Origin: Novosphingobium barchaimii LL02
GTDB taxonomy: Bacteria; Pseudomonadota; Alphaproteobacteria; Sphingomonadales; Sphingomonadaceae
Length of the DNA stretch: 64,000 nt
NCBI RefSeq assembly: GCF_001046635.1
Contig: NZ_KQ130452.1
Location: 546,668 to 610,667, forward strand
Direction: 5' to 3'
Positions 26,552-35,062 of this stretch are shown here, piece by piece. Both the position numbers and the translations under genes were made by a program. Position 1 is the stretch's first letter, and every line of letters begins with the position of its first letter. The notes under the pieces are model-generated. The model did no database searches and was not told the DNA's origin. It worked only from the letters and a program-made list of their open reading frames with translations.

Positions 26552-27307
26552 ATGTTTCGCGCCCGTCCTTTCGTTCCCACTGTTCTGGCTCTGGCGCTTG
26601 CCGCCTGCCAGCAGTCTGCGGTCAATGACGGCAGGGCCGAGAGCGCGCGCGCATTTCCCGCGGCCGATCGGCCTGTTTCCAAGGCCGGGGCCAATAGTTT
26701 CGCGTCGGAAGCGCAGCGCGACAGCAAGCATGAGGCGAACACCGTCATGGACCTGGCCGGCATCGCCCCGGGCATGAGCGTCGCCGATCTCGGCGCGGGC
26801 GAGGGCTATTACACCGTCCGCATGGCCCAGCGCGTGGGCAGGCACGGGCGGGTCCTGGCCGAAGATATCAGCGCGGCCGCCAACGAGCAGCTGGCAGCGC
26901 GCGTCATGCGCGAAGGGATCGACAACGTGTCGATCAAGCTGGGCAAGCCGGACGATCCGAGTTTGCCGCGCGGCAGTTTCGATCGTATATTACTGGTCCA
27001 CATGTACCACGAGGTGTCCGAACCCTACGCGTTCCTGTGGCGTATGCGCCCAGCGCTGCGTCCAGGCGGGAGGATCATCGTGGTCGACGTCGACAGGCCT
27101 ACCGACACGCACGGCATCGCGCCGTCGCTGCTGTTCTGTGAATTCGCCTCGGTGGGCTTTCGTTTGACTGAATTTGTTCGTAAGCCGGAACTGCAAGGAT
27201 ATTACGCGCAGTTCGAGGCCGTGGACACACGGCCCAAACCGGCCGACATCAAACCTTGCCGCATAGCGGGCGAGGCGCCGCCGAAAACTGACGGATCGCA
27301 GGGCTGA
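26552..27307 (+). CDS. Class I SAM-methyltransferase-like lipoprotein
   Basis: 251 residues. The N-terminus MFRARPFVPTVLALALAACQ is a lipoprotein signal with lipobox LAAC (Cys19). The rest is a Rossmann-like methyltransferase fold: SAM motif I VADLGAGEGYYT, motif II LAEDIS, and RPGGRIIVVDVDRP. An AAGGGG ribosome-binding site lies six bases before the ATG at 26552; the frame is open further upstream but lacks a sensible start. The combination of export and a SAM-binding fold is odd, since SAM is cytoplasmic, so the protein may have lost methyl transfer or use another ligand. Confidence 0.82.
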   Translation: MFRARPFVPTVLALALAACQQSAVNDGRAESARAFPAADRPVSKAGANSFASEAQRDSKHEANTVMDLAGIAPGMSVADLGAGEGYYTVRMAQRVGRHGRVLAEDISAAANEQLAARVMREGIDNVSIKLGKPDDPSLPRGSFDRILLVHMYHEVSEPYAFLWRMRPALRPGGRIIVVDVDRPTDTHGIAPSLLFCEFASVGFRLTEFVRKPELQGYYAQFEAVDTRPKPADIKPCRIAGEAPPKTDGSQG

Positions 27308-27337
27308 GCCTCGCGCTCGGGAAAGACGAAAGAGAAG

Positions 27338-28744
27338 ATGGGTTTCAAGGGTCTAAAGCCGATTCTGTACGGCGGTCGCGAAGTGTGGCCACTGGTCGAA
27401 GGTGGCAAGGGCGTTTCCGCCAGCAATCACATGAGTTCTGGCGCCTGGGCGGCGGCGGGCGGCATCGGGACGGTCAGCGCGGTCAACGCCGACAGCTATG
27501 ATGCCGAAGGCAAGATCGTGCCTCAGGTGTACAATGCGCTGACCCGCAAGGCGCGGCATGAAGAACTGATCGCCTACGCCATCGACGGGGCTGTCGAGCA
27601 GGTGCGCCGTGCCTACGAGATTTCGGGCGGCAATGGTGCGATCAACATCAACGTGCTGTGGGAAATGGGCGGCGCGCAGCCGATCCTCGAAGGCGTGCTG
27701 GCACAGACCCGTGGCATGGTCACCGGCGTCACCTGCGGCGCGGGTATGCCGTACAAGCTGTCCGAGATCGCAGCGCGCTACGATGTCAATTATCTTCCGA
27801 TCGTCAGCTCGGCGCGTGCTTTTCGTGCGCTGTGGAAGCGGGCCTACCACAAGGTCCCCCATCTGCTGGGCGCGGTGGTTTACGAGGACCCCTGGCTTGC
27901 CGGCGGGCATAACGGCCTGTCGAATGCCGAAGACCCGCTCAAGCCGGAAGATCCGTATCCGCGCGTCAAGGCGCTGCGCGACACCATGCGCAACGAGGGC
28001 GTTGCCGACAGCGTGCCGATCGTCATGGCTGGCGGTGTGTGGTTCCTGCGCGACTGGGAAAACTGGATAGACAACCCGGAACTGGGCTCGATCGCGTTCC
28101 AATACGGCACCCGCCCGCTGCTGACGCACGAAAGCCCGATTCCGATGCAGTGGAAGGATGCCCTGCGCGAACTGGAGCCGGGCGATGTATTGCTGCACCG
28201 CTTCTCGCCGACTGGCTTTTATTCCTCGGCCGTGCGCAACCCGTTCCTTCGCAACCTCGAAGCGCGTTCGGAGCGCCAGATTCCTTACTCCAAGGTCGAA
28301 GCGGGGGTGCATACCGTGCGTCTCGATGTCGGGGTGAAAGGCAAGAACTTCTGGGTCGCGCCTAAGGATCTCGAACGTGCCCGCGCATGGTCGGCGCAGG
28401 GCCACACCGATGGCCTGCGCACCCCGGACGACACCATCGTCTTCGTCAGCCCGGAAGAGCGCGACGTGATCCGCAAGGACCAGGCCGACTGCATGGGCTG
28501 CCTGTCGCATTGCGGGTTCTCGTCGTGGAAGGACCATGATGATTACACCACCGGTCGCCTCGCCGATCCGCGCAGCTTCTGCATCCAGAAGACCCTGCAG
28601 GACATCGCCCACGATGGCCCGATCGACGAGAATTTGATGTTTGCAGGCCACGCAGCCTACAAGTTCAAGCAGGACCCCTTCTATTCCAACGGCTTCACGC
28701 CCACGGTGAAGGAATTGGTCGACCGCATCCTGACCGGCGACTGA
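27338..28744 (+). CDS. NAD(P)H-dependent flavin oxidoreductase / nitronate monooxygenase family
   Basis: 468 residues. An FMN TIM barrel of the nitronate monooxygenase / enoyl reductase II group, with GIGTVSAVNAD, VTGVTCGAGMPYKL, PIVMAGGVWF and AFQYGTRPLLTHESP. The C-terminal 110 residues are an extension with a cysteine cluster, DCMGCLSHCGFSSW plus a later Cys in RSFCIQKT, which could hold a metal or Fe-S centre. The longer form is unlike fungal or Pseudomonas enzymes. It is a single gene, and its substrate is unknown. Confidence 0.85.
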   Translation: MGFKGLKPILYGGREVWPLVEGGKGVSASNHMSSGAWAAAGGIGTVSAVNADSYDAEGKIVPQVYNALTRKARHEELIAYAIDGAVEQVRRAYEISGGNGAININVLWEMGGAQPILEGVLAQTRGMVTGVTCGAGMPYKLSEIAARYDVNYLPIVSSARAFRALWKRAYHKVPHLLGAVVYEDPWLAGGHNGLSNAEDPLKPEDPYPRVKALRDTMRNEGVADSVPIVMAGGVWFLRDWENWIDNPELGSIAFQYGTRPLLTHESPIPMQWKDALRELEPGDVLLHRFSPTGFYSSAVRNPFLRNLEARSERQIPYSKVEAGVHTVRLDVGVKGKNFWVAPKDLERARAWSAQGHTDGLRTPDDTIVFVSPEERDVIRKDQADCMGCLSHCGFSSWKDHDDYTTGRLADPRSFCIQKTLQDIAHDGPIDENLMFAGHAAYKFKQDPFYSNGFTPTVKELVDRILTGD

Positions 28745-28766
28745 TCGCCACTGTCAGAACAAGGGT

Positions 28767-29285
28767 TCAGACGGCCGGCGCGGATTTTTCCGTGTCGGCC
28801 GTTTCCGTTTGTGTAGGCACACTTTGCGGCGCCAGGCCGAAGCGGTTTGTACCCTTTTTCCCGGGCCATGCCGCCATGGCGGCGAATACGGCAACGGAGG
28901 GGATCGTCGCCAGCCAGTCGATGTAGCTGAGTATGCCTTCGATGGCGCTGCGCACGGGCCAGCCCGCCGTCAGGCCGATGAGGTCGAGTATCAGGGTGCG
29001 ACCGATCAGGACCAGCAGCGGCAGGCTCCACCAACCGCTATGCCCGAAATCGTGAAGTCGCCGCACGCCAAGCGCGAACAGCGGAGCTGAAATCACGAAC
29101 GCCGCTGCAAGCATTATCGCGTCGGCAACCGGCGGGGGCGCAAACCAGCTTGCGGTCCAGTGGGCCACCACAAGCGGCAGCTGCGAGACCACCAGATAAA
29201 TCAGAAACTCGCCGCGACAGGAACGAGTACGGAAATCCAGCGTCCGCAATGCGGTGCGGCCAACTTGCCGAAAATAGGCGTTCAT
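28767..29285 (-). CDS. DUF805 family membrane protein
   Basis: 172 residues. The family pattern is present: RSCRGEFLIYLV at the start, four membrane helices, RRLHDFGHSGWW in the middle and GTNRFGLAP near the end. Function unknown. I start it at the ATG 29285 (MNAYFRQVGR); upstream in-frame codons run into the spacer after amtB. It lies 31 bp downstream of the ammonium transporter gene on the same strand. Confidence 0.87.
   Translation of the reverse strand: MNAYFRQVGRTALRTLDFRTRSCRGEFLIYLVVSQLPLVVAHWTASWFAPPPVADAIMLAAAFVISAPLFALGVRRLHDFGHSGWWSLPLLVLIGRTLILDLIGLTAGWPVRSAIEGILSYIDWLATIPSVAVFAAMAAWPGKKGTNRFGLAPQSVPTQTETADTEKSAPAV
28771..28810 (+). terminator. Possible terminator of the flavin oxidoreductase gene
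   Basis: ACGGCCG (28771-28777) and CGGCCGT (28796-28802) form a stem with an 18-base loop, followed by TTCCGTTTG. It lies 26 bp past the + strand stop but inside the 3' end of the convergent DUF805 gene. Weak because of the large loop. Confidence 0.35.
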
Positions 29286-29316
29286 CGCCCCATTTCTTGT
29301 GTGAAGTGACTGAGTG

Positions 29317-30633
29317 TCAATCGAAATCCCAGGCCCGCTCGCCGTGAGTGGTGGTATCGAGTCCCTCCCGTTCGGCATCTTCGGAGACGCGCATCGGGAA
29401 GGCCAGCGAGGACATCAACGCCAGGATCACGGTTCCCACCACCGACCACACGGTGACCACCGCAATTCCGATTGCCTGGGCCACCACTTGGGCGATCGGG
29501 TTCATATCCTCGCCGTAGCCGACCCCGCCGAGGCGCTGCGACAGGAAGACCGCGAGAAGCAGCGATCCGAGCATTCCGCTGACGCCGTGGACAGCAAAGA
29601 TGCCCAGCGAATCGTCGACTTTCAGTGTCCGCCGGACGAACCGCATCGCGAAATAGGCGGCGCCGGCACCGCCGATACCGAACAGGATCGCAGCGCCCGG
29701 AGAAATGTAACCGGCCGCCGGGCTGACCGCGGCAATTCCTGCGACGGCGCCAATGGCAAAGCCGGTGCCGCTGGGCTTGCCCAGAGCCATGCGCTCGATC
29801 AGCAGCCAGGTAAGGGCTGCGGCAGCGGCGGCGATATGGGCGGTTATCATCGCGGCGGCGGCGTCGTCGGTGGCGGTCAGGGCGGAGCCGCCGCTCAGCG
29901 CCAGCGAGGCGGTCCACAGCAATGCCGCGCCGCCGATCGTCAGCGCAGGGCTATGTGCCGCCGCGCCTCTTGCCGGGGGGGCCGTCAAGGCGCCCTTGCG
30001 CTTTCCCAGCATGACCGCGACGACCAGCGCCGAGACGCCTGCGCTGGTGTGGACGACGATGCCGCCCGCCCAGTCCAGCGTGCCGACGCCCTGCGCCAGC
30101 CATCCGCCGCCCCATATCCAGTGCGCGATCGGTGCGTAGACAACAAGGCTCCACAGGCCGGCAAAAATGACGGCCCAGCCAAAGCGCGCCCGTTCGGCCC
30201 AGGCGCCTGCCACAAGAGCGGGCGCAAGGGCGGCAAAAGCCATTTGAAATAGCGCGAAGGCGCTTTCGGGCACATTGGTTCCGATGCGGACATTACCTAA
30301 GTTGATCAGCATCCAGGCATTGCCCGTACCGAGCCATCCGTTAACTACGTCCCCGAAGCCAAGGGTGTAGCCGACGATGATCCACAGGATCGACACCAGC
30401 GCGAAGATCGCCCCGGTCTGGGTCAGAACCGATACCACATTCTTGCGACGCACGCGGCCGCTGTGAAACAGCGCAAGGCCCGGCAATGCCAGCAAGGCCA
30501 GCACGGAGACGGCCAGCAGCCATGCGGTGTCTCCGGCTTCAGCCACGTCGATTCTGCCGTCCTGCGCCTGCGCGGAAGCGGGCAGCAGGGCGGTAATCAT
30601 GGCGGCGAATGGCAGCAGGCGCTGCTGGATCAT
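29317..30633 (-). CDS. Ammonium transporter (Amt/MEP family), divergent
   Basis: 438 residues with a signal-like first helix and about eleven membrane helices. The pore histidines are kept (GGIVVHTSAG and GIFAVHGVSG), as are the Asp before the first (LDWAGG), FQMAFAALAPALVAGAWAER and the GKP / AVAGIAAVSPAAGYI block. The first-helix signature is changed to LALFHSGRVRRKN where most members have LALFYGGxVRxKN. No glnK lies next to it, whereas amtB usually has a glnK neighbour. It could be an ordinary transporter or a sensor-like variant. Confidence 0.85.
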   Translation of the reverse strand: MIQQRLLPFAAMITALLPASAQAQDGRIDVAEAGDTAWLLAVSVLALLALPGLALFHSGRVRRKNVVSVLTQTGAIFALVSILWIIVGYTLGFGDVVNGWLGTGNAWMLINLGNVRIGTNVPESAFALFQMAFAALAPALVAGAWAERARFGWAVIFAGLWSLVVYAPIAHWIWGGGWLAQGVGTLDWAGGIVVHTSAGVSALVVAVMLGKRKGALTAPPARGAAAHSPALTIGGAALLWTASLALSGGSALTATDDAAAAMITAHIAAAAAALTWLLIERMALGKPSGTGFAIGAVAGIAAVSPAAGYISPGAAILFGIGGAGAAYFAMRFVRRTLKVDDSLGIFAVHGVSGMLGSLLLAVFLSQRLGGVGYGEDMNPIAQVVAQAIGIAVVTVWSVVGTVILALMSSLAFPMRVSEDAEREGLDTTTHGERAWDFD

Positions 30634-30764
30634 CGGTATCGTATCCCCTTTAAGGTCTGCGGCGAATACCTGCGAACGCTTTACGCCCGGTTAGATCAGG
30701 AAATTAACCCAAGACAAGCATTTGCCGCGCCGCACGGACCGGAATTCGAGCATCGACGTAGTCT

Positions 30765-31787
30765 TCAGGGTAATTCGGGCAGGACCATGTCATGGGGGCG
30801 GTGGCCGTCCACCCAGAAGCGGATGTTGGCGATGAGCCGCTCGCCCGCTGCGCCGCGCCCTTCGTAAGTGGCGCTGCCGAGGTGTGGCAGCGCGACGAGG
30901 CCGGGCAGGTCGAACAGGCGCGGGTCCACTTGCGGCTCGCGGGCGAAAACATCCAGCCCGGCGCCGGCGATCCTTTCCTCCGATAGGGCGGCGATCAGAG
31001 CCTCTTCGTCGATGAGCTGGCCGCGTCCTGTGTTCACCAGGCAGGCGCCGGGCTTCATCAAGGCGATCCGCCGCGCATCCATCAGATGCATGGTTTCCGG
31101 TCCGGCCGGGCAGTGGAGCGTGAGAATATCGGCCTCGGCGACGAGCGTGTCGAGGTCTGGTACGTGGGTGGCAGCGAACATGTTTTCGATCGCAGCAGGC
31201 AGGCGGTGGCGGTTGTGGTAGCGGATATTCATGCCGAATGCGCGAGCGCGGTGGGCCACCGCCTGCCCGATCCGGCCCATGCCCACGATCCCTAGCGTCT
31301 TGCCACCCAGTGCGTGCCCCAGCATGACCGAGGGGCCCCAGCCGGCCCACTTGCCTTCGCGCAAGGTCTGCGCGTTCTCGCTGAAGCGGCGCGAGACAAG
31401 GATGATGAGCGCCAGCGTCAGGTCGGCGGTATCGTCGGTGAAGACACCGGGGGTATTGGTCACCATGATCCGGTGGGCGTGCGCGGCGGCTACGTCGATA
31501 TGCTCGGTGCCGGCGCCGAAACTGGCGATCATGCCGAGTCGGGCGCCGGGTTCACAAGCGGCGGCGATCATCGCTGCGTCGATGATGTCCGTAACTGTGG
31601 GCACCAGCACGTCGCAATCGCGCATCGCTGCTTCCAGCTCTGTACCGGTCATAGGGGTGTCTTCATGGTTCAGCACCACGTCGAAAAGCTCGGCCATCCG
31701 CGCTTCGACGGACGGCAGCAGCCGCCGCGTGACGATCACCCGGGGGCGCGGCGGGATCGGACGGAAGGTTTCGCTGTGCTGGGTCAT
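30765..31787 (-). CDS. D-2-hydroxyacid dehydrogenase (glyoxylate/hydroxypyruvate reductase-like)
   Basis: 340 residues. NAD(P)-binding GIVGMGRIGQAVA, catalytic Arg in NTGRGQLIDEE, Glu in FAREPQVDPR and His in LPHLGSATYEGR. These define the D-isomer 2-hydroxyacid dehydrogenase family and the length fits GyaR/GhrB-type reductases. The precise substrate is not determined. The ATG at 31787 gives the normal N-terminus; a longer frame runs into the divergent SH3 gene. Confidence 0.9.
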   Translation of the reverse strand: MTQHSETFRPIPPRPRVIVTRRLLPSVEARMAELFDVVLNHEDTPMTGTELEAAMRDCDVLVPTVTDIIDAAMIAAACEPGARLGMIASFGAGTEHIDVAAAHAHRIMVTNTPGVFTDDTADLTLALIILVSRRFSENAQTLREGKWAGWGPSVMLGHALGGKTLGIVGMGRIGQAVAHRARAFGMNIRYHNRHRLPAAIENMFAATHVPDLDTLVAEADILTLHCPAGPETMHLMDARRIALMKPGACLVNTGRGQLIDEEALIAALSEERIAGAGLDVFAREPQVDPRLFDLPGLVALPHLGSATYEGRGAAGERLIANIRFWVDGHRPHDMVLPELP

Positions 31788-31869
31788 GGACAAGGGAGCT
31801 ATGCCTTCCACAGGGTCAGGGTCAAGAAGCCTTGAAGCGGTGTCTCGCCGCGCGGTATGGGCAGGTGTT

Positions 31870-32346
31870 ATGAACGCCCGCAAACTCCTCTTGCCGCTGC
31901 TCGTTCTGGGCATTGCCGCAGCCACTCCCGCCCGCGCCGCGGACGACGACAAGGTGCCGTACTGGGCGTCCGTCGATACCGACATAGCCAACCTGCGGGT
32001 AGGGCCTGGCGATTCGTACAGGATCGACTGGGTCTACCGCCGCCCGCATCTGCCGGTGAAGGTCCTGCGCCGCGAGGGGCCATGGCGCCTGATCGAGGAC
32101 CCGGACGGCGCCAAGGGCTGGATGCGCGACCTTCTGCTCTCTCGGCAACGGGCCGGGCTGGTTAAGGACGGCGGCCTGATCGAGATGCACGCGGCCGGCA
32201 GCAGTGCCTCGCCGATGCTCTGGCGCATCGAGCCGGGTGTGGTCGGCATGCTGGGGGCGTGCAAGGACGGCTGGTGCGGCTTCGATACAGCCGGCCACAA
32301 GGGCTTCGTGCGTGAGGACGCAGTGTGGGGGACGGGGGCGCCCTGA
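31870..32346 (+). CDS. Secreted bacterial SH3-domain protein
   Basis: 158 residues. A signal peptide (MNARKLLLPLLVLGIAAATP then ARA) is followed by two SH3-like repeats, about 35-95 (ANLRVGPGDSYRIDWVYRRP, VKVLRREGPWRLIED, GWMRDLLLS) and 100-150. Such domains bind peptidoglycan or proteins in the periplasm. It is divergent from the 2-hydroxyacid dehydrogenase gene (82 bp) and ends at a strong terminator. Confidence 0.88.
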   Translation: MNARKLLLPLLVLGIAAATPARAADDDKVPYWASVDTDIANLRVGPGDSYRIDWVYRRPHLPVKVLRREGPWRLIEDPDGAKGWMRDLLLSRQRAGLVKDGGLIEMHAAGSSASPMLWRIEPGVVGMLGACKDGWCGFDTAGHKGFVREDAVWGTGAP

Positions 32347-32387
32347 GCCTCCGAACGCTCTCCGTAGCGATGCGTGCCCCTCAAACG

Positions 32388-32426
32388 AAAACCCCCGCCG
32401 GTTAGGGCGAGGGTTTTCTTTTTTCT
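32388..32426. terminator. Strong bidirectional terminator
   Basis: AAAACCC.CGCC pairs with GGGCGAGGGTTTT and is followed on the + strand by CTTTTTTC. On the - strand the same stem is followed by TTTTCGTTTG. It lies between the stops of the SH3 gene and the thiolase gene, so it ends both transcripts. Confidence 0.85.
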
Positions 32427-32440
32427 GCAGTGTAGAGCGA

Positions 32441-33634
32441 TCAGACCAGTTCGATCGCCACTGCAGTAGCCTCGCCGCCGCCGATGCAAAGCGACGCGAC
32501 GCCTTTCTTCAGGCCCTTTTCCTTCAGCGCGTTGACGAGCGTCACGATGATGCGCGTGCCCGAGGCGCCGATCGGGTGGCCGAGCGCCGTAGCGCCGCCG
32601 TTGATGTTCACTTTGTCGTGCGGGATGCCAAGGTCATGCATCGCGAACATGGCTACGCAGGCGAAAGCCTCATTCACTTCGAACAGGTCGACGTCGGAAA
32701 GCTGCCAGCCCACCTTGTCCATCAGCTTGGTGATCGCGCCGACAGGCGCGGTGGTGAACTTGGCAGGTTCATGCGCATGGGCCGAAACGCCGACCACGGT
32801 GGCGAGCGGGGTCAGGCCCTTGGCCTGCGCCACGCTGGCGCGGGTGAGGACGACCGCCGCAGCGCCGTCCGAGATCGAGCTGGAACTGGCGGCGGTAATC
32901 GTGCCGTCCTTGGCGAACGCGGCGCGCAGGGTCTTGATCTTGTCGGGGTTGCCCTTGGGCGGCTGCTCATCGGTGTCGACGATCACTTCGCCCTTCCGAG
33001 TCTTGACCGTTACGGGTACGACTTCGTTTTTGAAGGCGCCGCTGGCAATGGCTGCCTGTGCGCGGCGCAGGGACTCGATCGAATAGTCGTCCTGGCCTTC
33101 GCGGGTCAGTTGATACTCATCGGCGGTGACCTGCGCGAAGGAGCCCATCGATCCACCCTCATAGGCGTCTTCCAGCCCGTCAAGGAACATGTGGTCGTAC
33201 AGGGTGTCATGCCCGGCGCGAGCGCCCGAACGGTGCTTCTTGGACAGGTACGGCGCATTGGTCATCGATTCCATGCCGCCGGCGATCACGACGTCGAGCG
33301 AACCGGAAGCCAGCGCCTCCGCGCCCATGATGACCGTCTGCATGCCCGATCCGCAGACCTTGTTGATCGTGGTTGCCTCTACCGATTTAGGCAGTCCAGC
33401 CTTGAGCGCGGCTTGGCGGGCAGGGGCCTGGCCCAGACCGGCAGGGAGCACGCAGCCCATGTAGATGCGCTCGATGTCTTCACCGGCGACTCCGGACCGT
33501 TCGACTGCGGCTTTGACCGCAGTGGCGCCCAGGTCAGTGGCGGAAACTTCGGCGAAGACACCCTGCAGACCGCCCATTGGCGTGCGTGCATAGCTCAAGA
33601 TGACGATGGGGTCGGATGCGGAGATCTGGGCCAT
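32441..33634 (-). CDS. Acetyl-CoA C-acetyltransferase (thiolase)
   Basis: 397 residues, typical for the biosynthetic thiolase family. Catalytic Cys94 in NKVCGSGM, His in ATALGHPIGASG and the second Cys in SLCIGGGEA. It condenses two acetyl-CoA or cleaves acetoacetyl-CoA. No acetoacetyl-CoA reductase or PHA synthase gene is beside it, so phaA versus atoB cannot be decided. The ATG at 33634 has GAAAGG upstream. Confidence 0.93.
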   Translation of the reverse strand: MAQISASDPIVILSYARTPMGGLQGVFAEVSATDLGATAVKAAVERSGVAGEDIERIYMGCVLPAGLGQAPARQAALKAGLPKSVEATTINKVCGSGMQTVIMGAEALASGSLDVVIAGGMESMTNAPYLSKKHRSGARAGHDTLYDHMFLDGLEDAYEGGSMGSFAQVTADEYQLTREGQDDYSIESLRRAQAAIASGAFKNEVVPVTVKTRKGEVIVDTDEQPPKGNPDKIKTLRAAFAKDGTITAASSSSISDGAAAVVLTRASVAQAKGLTPLATVVGVSAHAHEPAKFTTAPVGAITKLMDKVGWQLSDVDLFEVNEAFACVAMFAMHDLGIPHDKVNINGGATALGHPIGASGTRIIVTLVNALKEKGLKKGVASLCIGGGEATAVAIELV

Positions 33635-33668
33635 TAATATGCCTTTCGCATTGGAAATCGGTAAAGCG

Positions 33669-33701
33669 ATTGACGCCCGGATAATGTTGCGATGCGTCAA
33701 T
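33669..33701. promoter_or_regulatory. Inverted repeat upstream of the thiolase gene
   Basis: ATTGACGC (33669-33676) and GCGTCAAT (33694-33701) are exact complements with their centres 25 bp apart, 35 bp upstream of the thiolase ATG. The geometry suits a dimeric regulator. The binding protein is unknown. Confidence 0.4.
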
Positions 33702-33833
33702 TGCAATGATGCGACGCCTTGGTGACAACGTCGCGGCAGCGTTCATCGCCCCGCCGCGATTTGCCGCAGGCATCAGCGCATCTGCCCAGCCAAGATGGGA
33801 TCGCCTCTCGAATTGCCAAGAGATGTCGCGAAC

Positions 33834-33879
33834 GTTTCGCATTAATTACGCAGATGGTTTCGCATTAATTACGCAGATG
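33834..33879. repeat. Perfect 23-bp tandem direct repeat
   Basis: The unit starts GTTTCGCATTAATTACGC and ends AGATG. Two identical copies lie end to end (33834-33856, 33857-33879), immediately followed by a TTGCGCAA palindrome (33881-33888). Each unit holds the palindrome ATTAAT. It lies 236 bp upstream of nuoA and 200 bp upstream of the thiolase gene. It resembles a double binding site of a regulator. Confidence 0.8.
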
Positions 33880-34114
33880 ATTGCGCAAATTGACGATGAC
33901 GATTGCACAAACCGGCACCATGGCCGCTTTCTCCGGGAAATCCCGTGGGTGAGGACCTTCCCGTGTTGCAATGCAATGCAAATGGGCGGATTTATGCAAC
34001 CGGACACCTTGCCTGCCGGGGAGGGCTGGCCTAAGAGCGCGCCAACTTGATGGCTCGGCCCATGACCTTTTGCCGAGTCCGTCAACGTCGCATCCGGTAT
34101 GAGGCAAGAGACCA

Positions 34115-34489
34115 TTGACCGATCTGTCACAATACCTGCCGATCCTGATATTCATCGTGATCGCGGTGGGACTGTCATCCGTTATCGTGTTGCTGCCGAT
34201 GGGCGTTGCCCGCCTGACCGGTACGCACCAGCCGAGTGCTGACAAGAACAGTGAGTATGAGTGCGGCTTCCCCGCCTTCGAGGACCCGCGCAGCCAGTTC
34301 GATGTCCGCTTCTACCTGGTCGCGATCCTGTTCATCGTATTCGATCTTGAAGCCGCGTTCCTGTTCCCCTGGGCCGTCTCGCTCAAGTTCACCGGCTGGG
34401 CCGGTTGGCTGACGATGATGGTGTTCCTGGCGGAACTGGCAATTGGCCTCGCCTATGCATGGAAGAAGGGAGCTCTGGACTGGGAATGA
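34115..34489 (+). CDS. nuoA: NADH-quinone oxidoreductase subunit A
   Basis: 124 residues with three membrane helices. The conserved loop [20 protein letters not shown], which is exposed in the quinone-site switch, is intact, with its Cys. It starts at a TTG (34115), since no in-frame ATG exists before residue 29; GAGG lies about ten bases upstream. First gene of the 14-subunit complex I operon. It overlaps nuoB by four bases (ATGA). Confidence 0.95.
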   Translation: MTDLSQYLPILIFIVIAVGLSSVIVLLPMGVARLTGTHQPSADKNSEYECGFPAFEDPRSQFDVRFYLVAILFIVFDLEAAFLFPWAVSLKFTGWAGWLTMMVFLAELAIGLAYAWKKGALDWE

Positions 34490-35055
34490 GCACGCTCGTC
34501 AACAGCGCGGGTCAGCCTCTGGCCCCGACTTCGCCGGTCGGCGGCGCCATCACGGCGCCCGACCAGTCGTTTTTCAAGGATCTGAACCAGGAAGTGTCCG
34601 ACAAGGGCTTCCTTGTCACCAGCACCGAGGAACTTTTCCAGTGGGCCCGCACCGGCTCGCTGTGGTGGATGACCTTCGGCCTCGCCTGCTGCGCGGTGGA
34701 GATGATCCACGTCAACATGCCCCGCTACGACATGGAGCGCTTCGGCGCTGCGCCGCGCGCTTCCCCGCGCCAGTCGGACGTGATGATCGTGGCCGGCACC
34801 CTGTGCAACAAGATGGCTCCGGCGCTCCGCAAGGTCTACGACCAGATGTCGGAACCCAAGTACGTCATTTCGATGGGCAGCTGCGCCAATGGCGGCGGCT
34901 ACTATCACTACAGCTACTCGGTCGTGCGCGGCTGCGACCGGATCGTGCCGGTGGACATCTACGTGCCGGGTTGCCCGCCGACAGCCGAAGCGCTGCTCTA
35001 TGGCGTGATGCAGCTCCAGCGCAAGATCCGCCGCGTGGGCACTGTCGAGAGGTAA
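34486..35055 (+). CDS. nuoB: NADH-quinone oxidoreductase subunit B
   Basis: 189 residues. It carries the terminal cluster N2, which passes electrons to quinone: the tandem Cys in GLACCAVEM, then GSCANGGG and PGCPPTAE supply the four ligands. The start at 34486 overlaps the nuoA stop. The N-terminal 30 residues are variable, as usual. Confidence 0.97.
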   Translation: MSTLVNSAGQPLAPTSPVGGAITAPDQSFFKDLNQEVSDKGFLVTSTEELFQWARTGSLWWMTFGLACCAVEMIHVNMPRYDMERFGAAPRASPRQSDVMIVAGTLCNKMAPALRKVYDQMSEPKYVISMGSCANGGGYYHYSYSVVRGCDRIVPVDIYVPGCPPTAEALLYGVMQLQRKIRRVGTVER

Positions 35056-35062
35056 GGACAAG

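Larger units (their letters stand above)
33635..34114. other. 480-bp regulatory region between thiolase and nuoA
   Basis: No gene. Contains an 8-bp inverted repeat (33669-33701) close to the thiolase start and a 23-bp tandem direct repeat (33834-33879). The nuo operon promoter must lie in the right half, but I cannot place convincing -35/-10 boxes. Confidence 0.6.
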
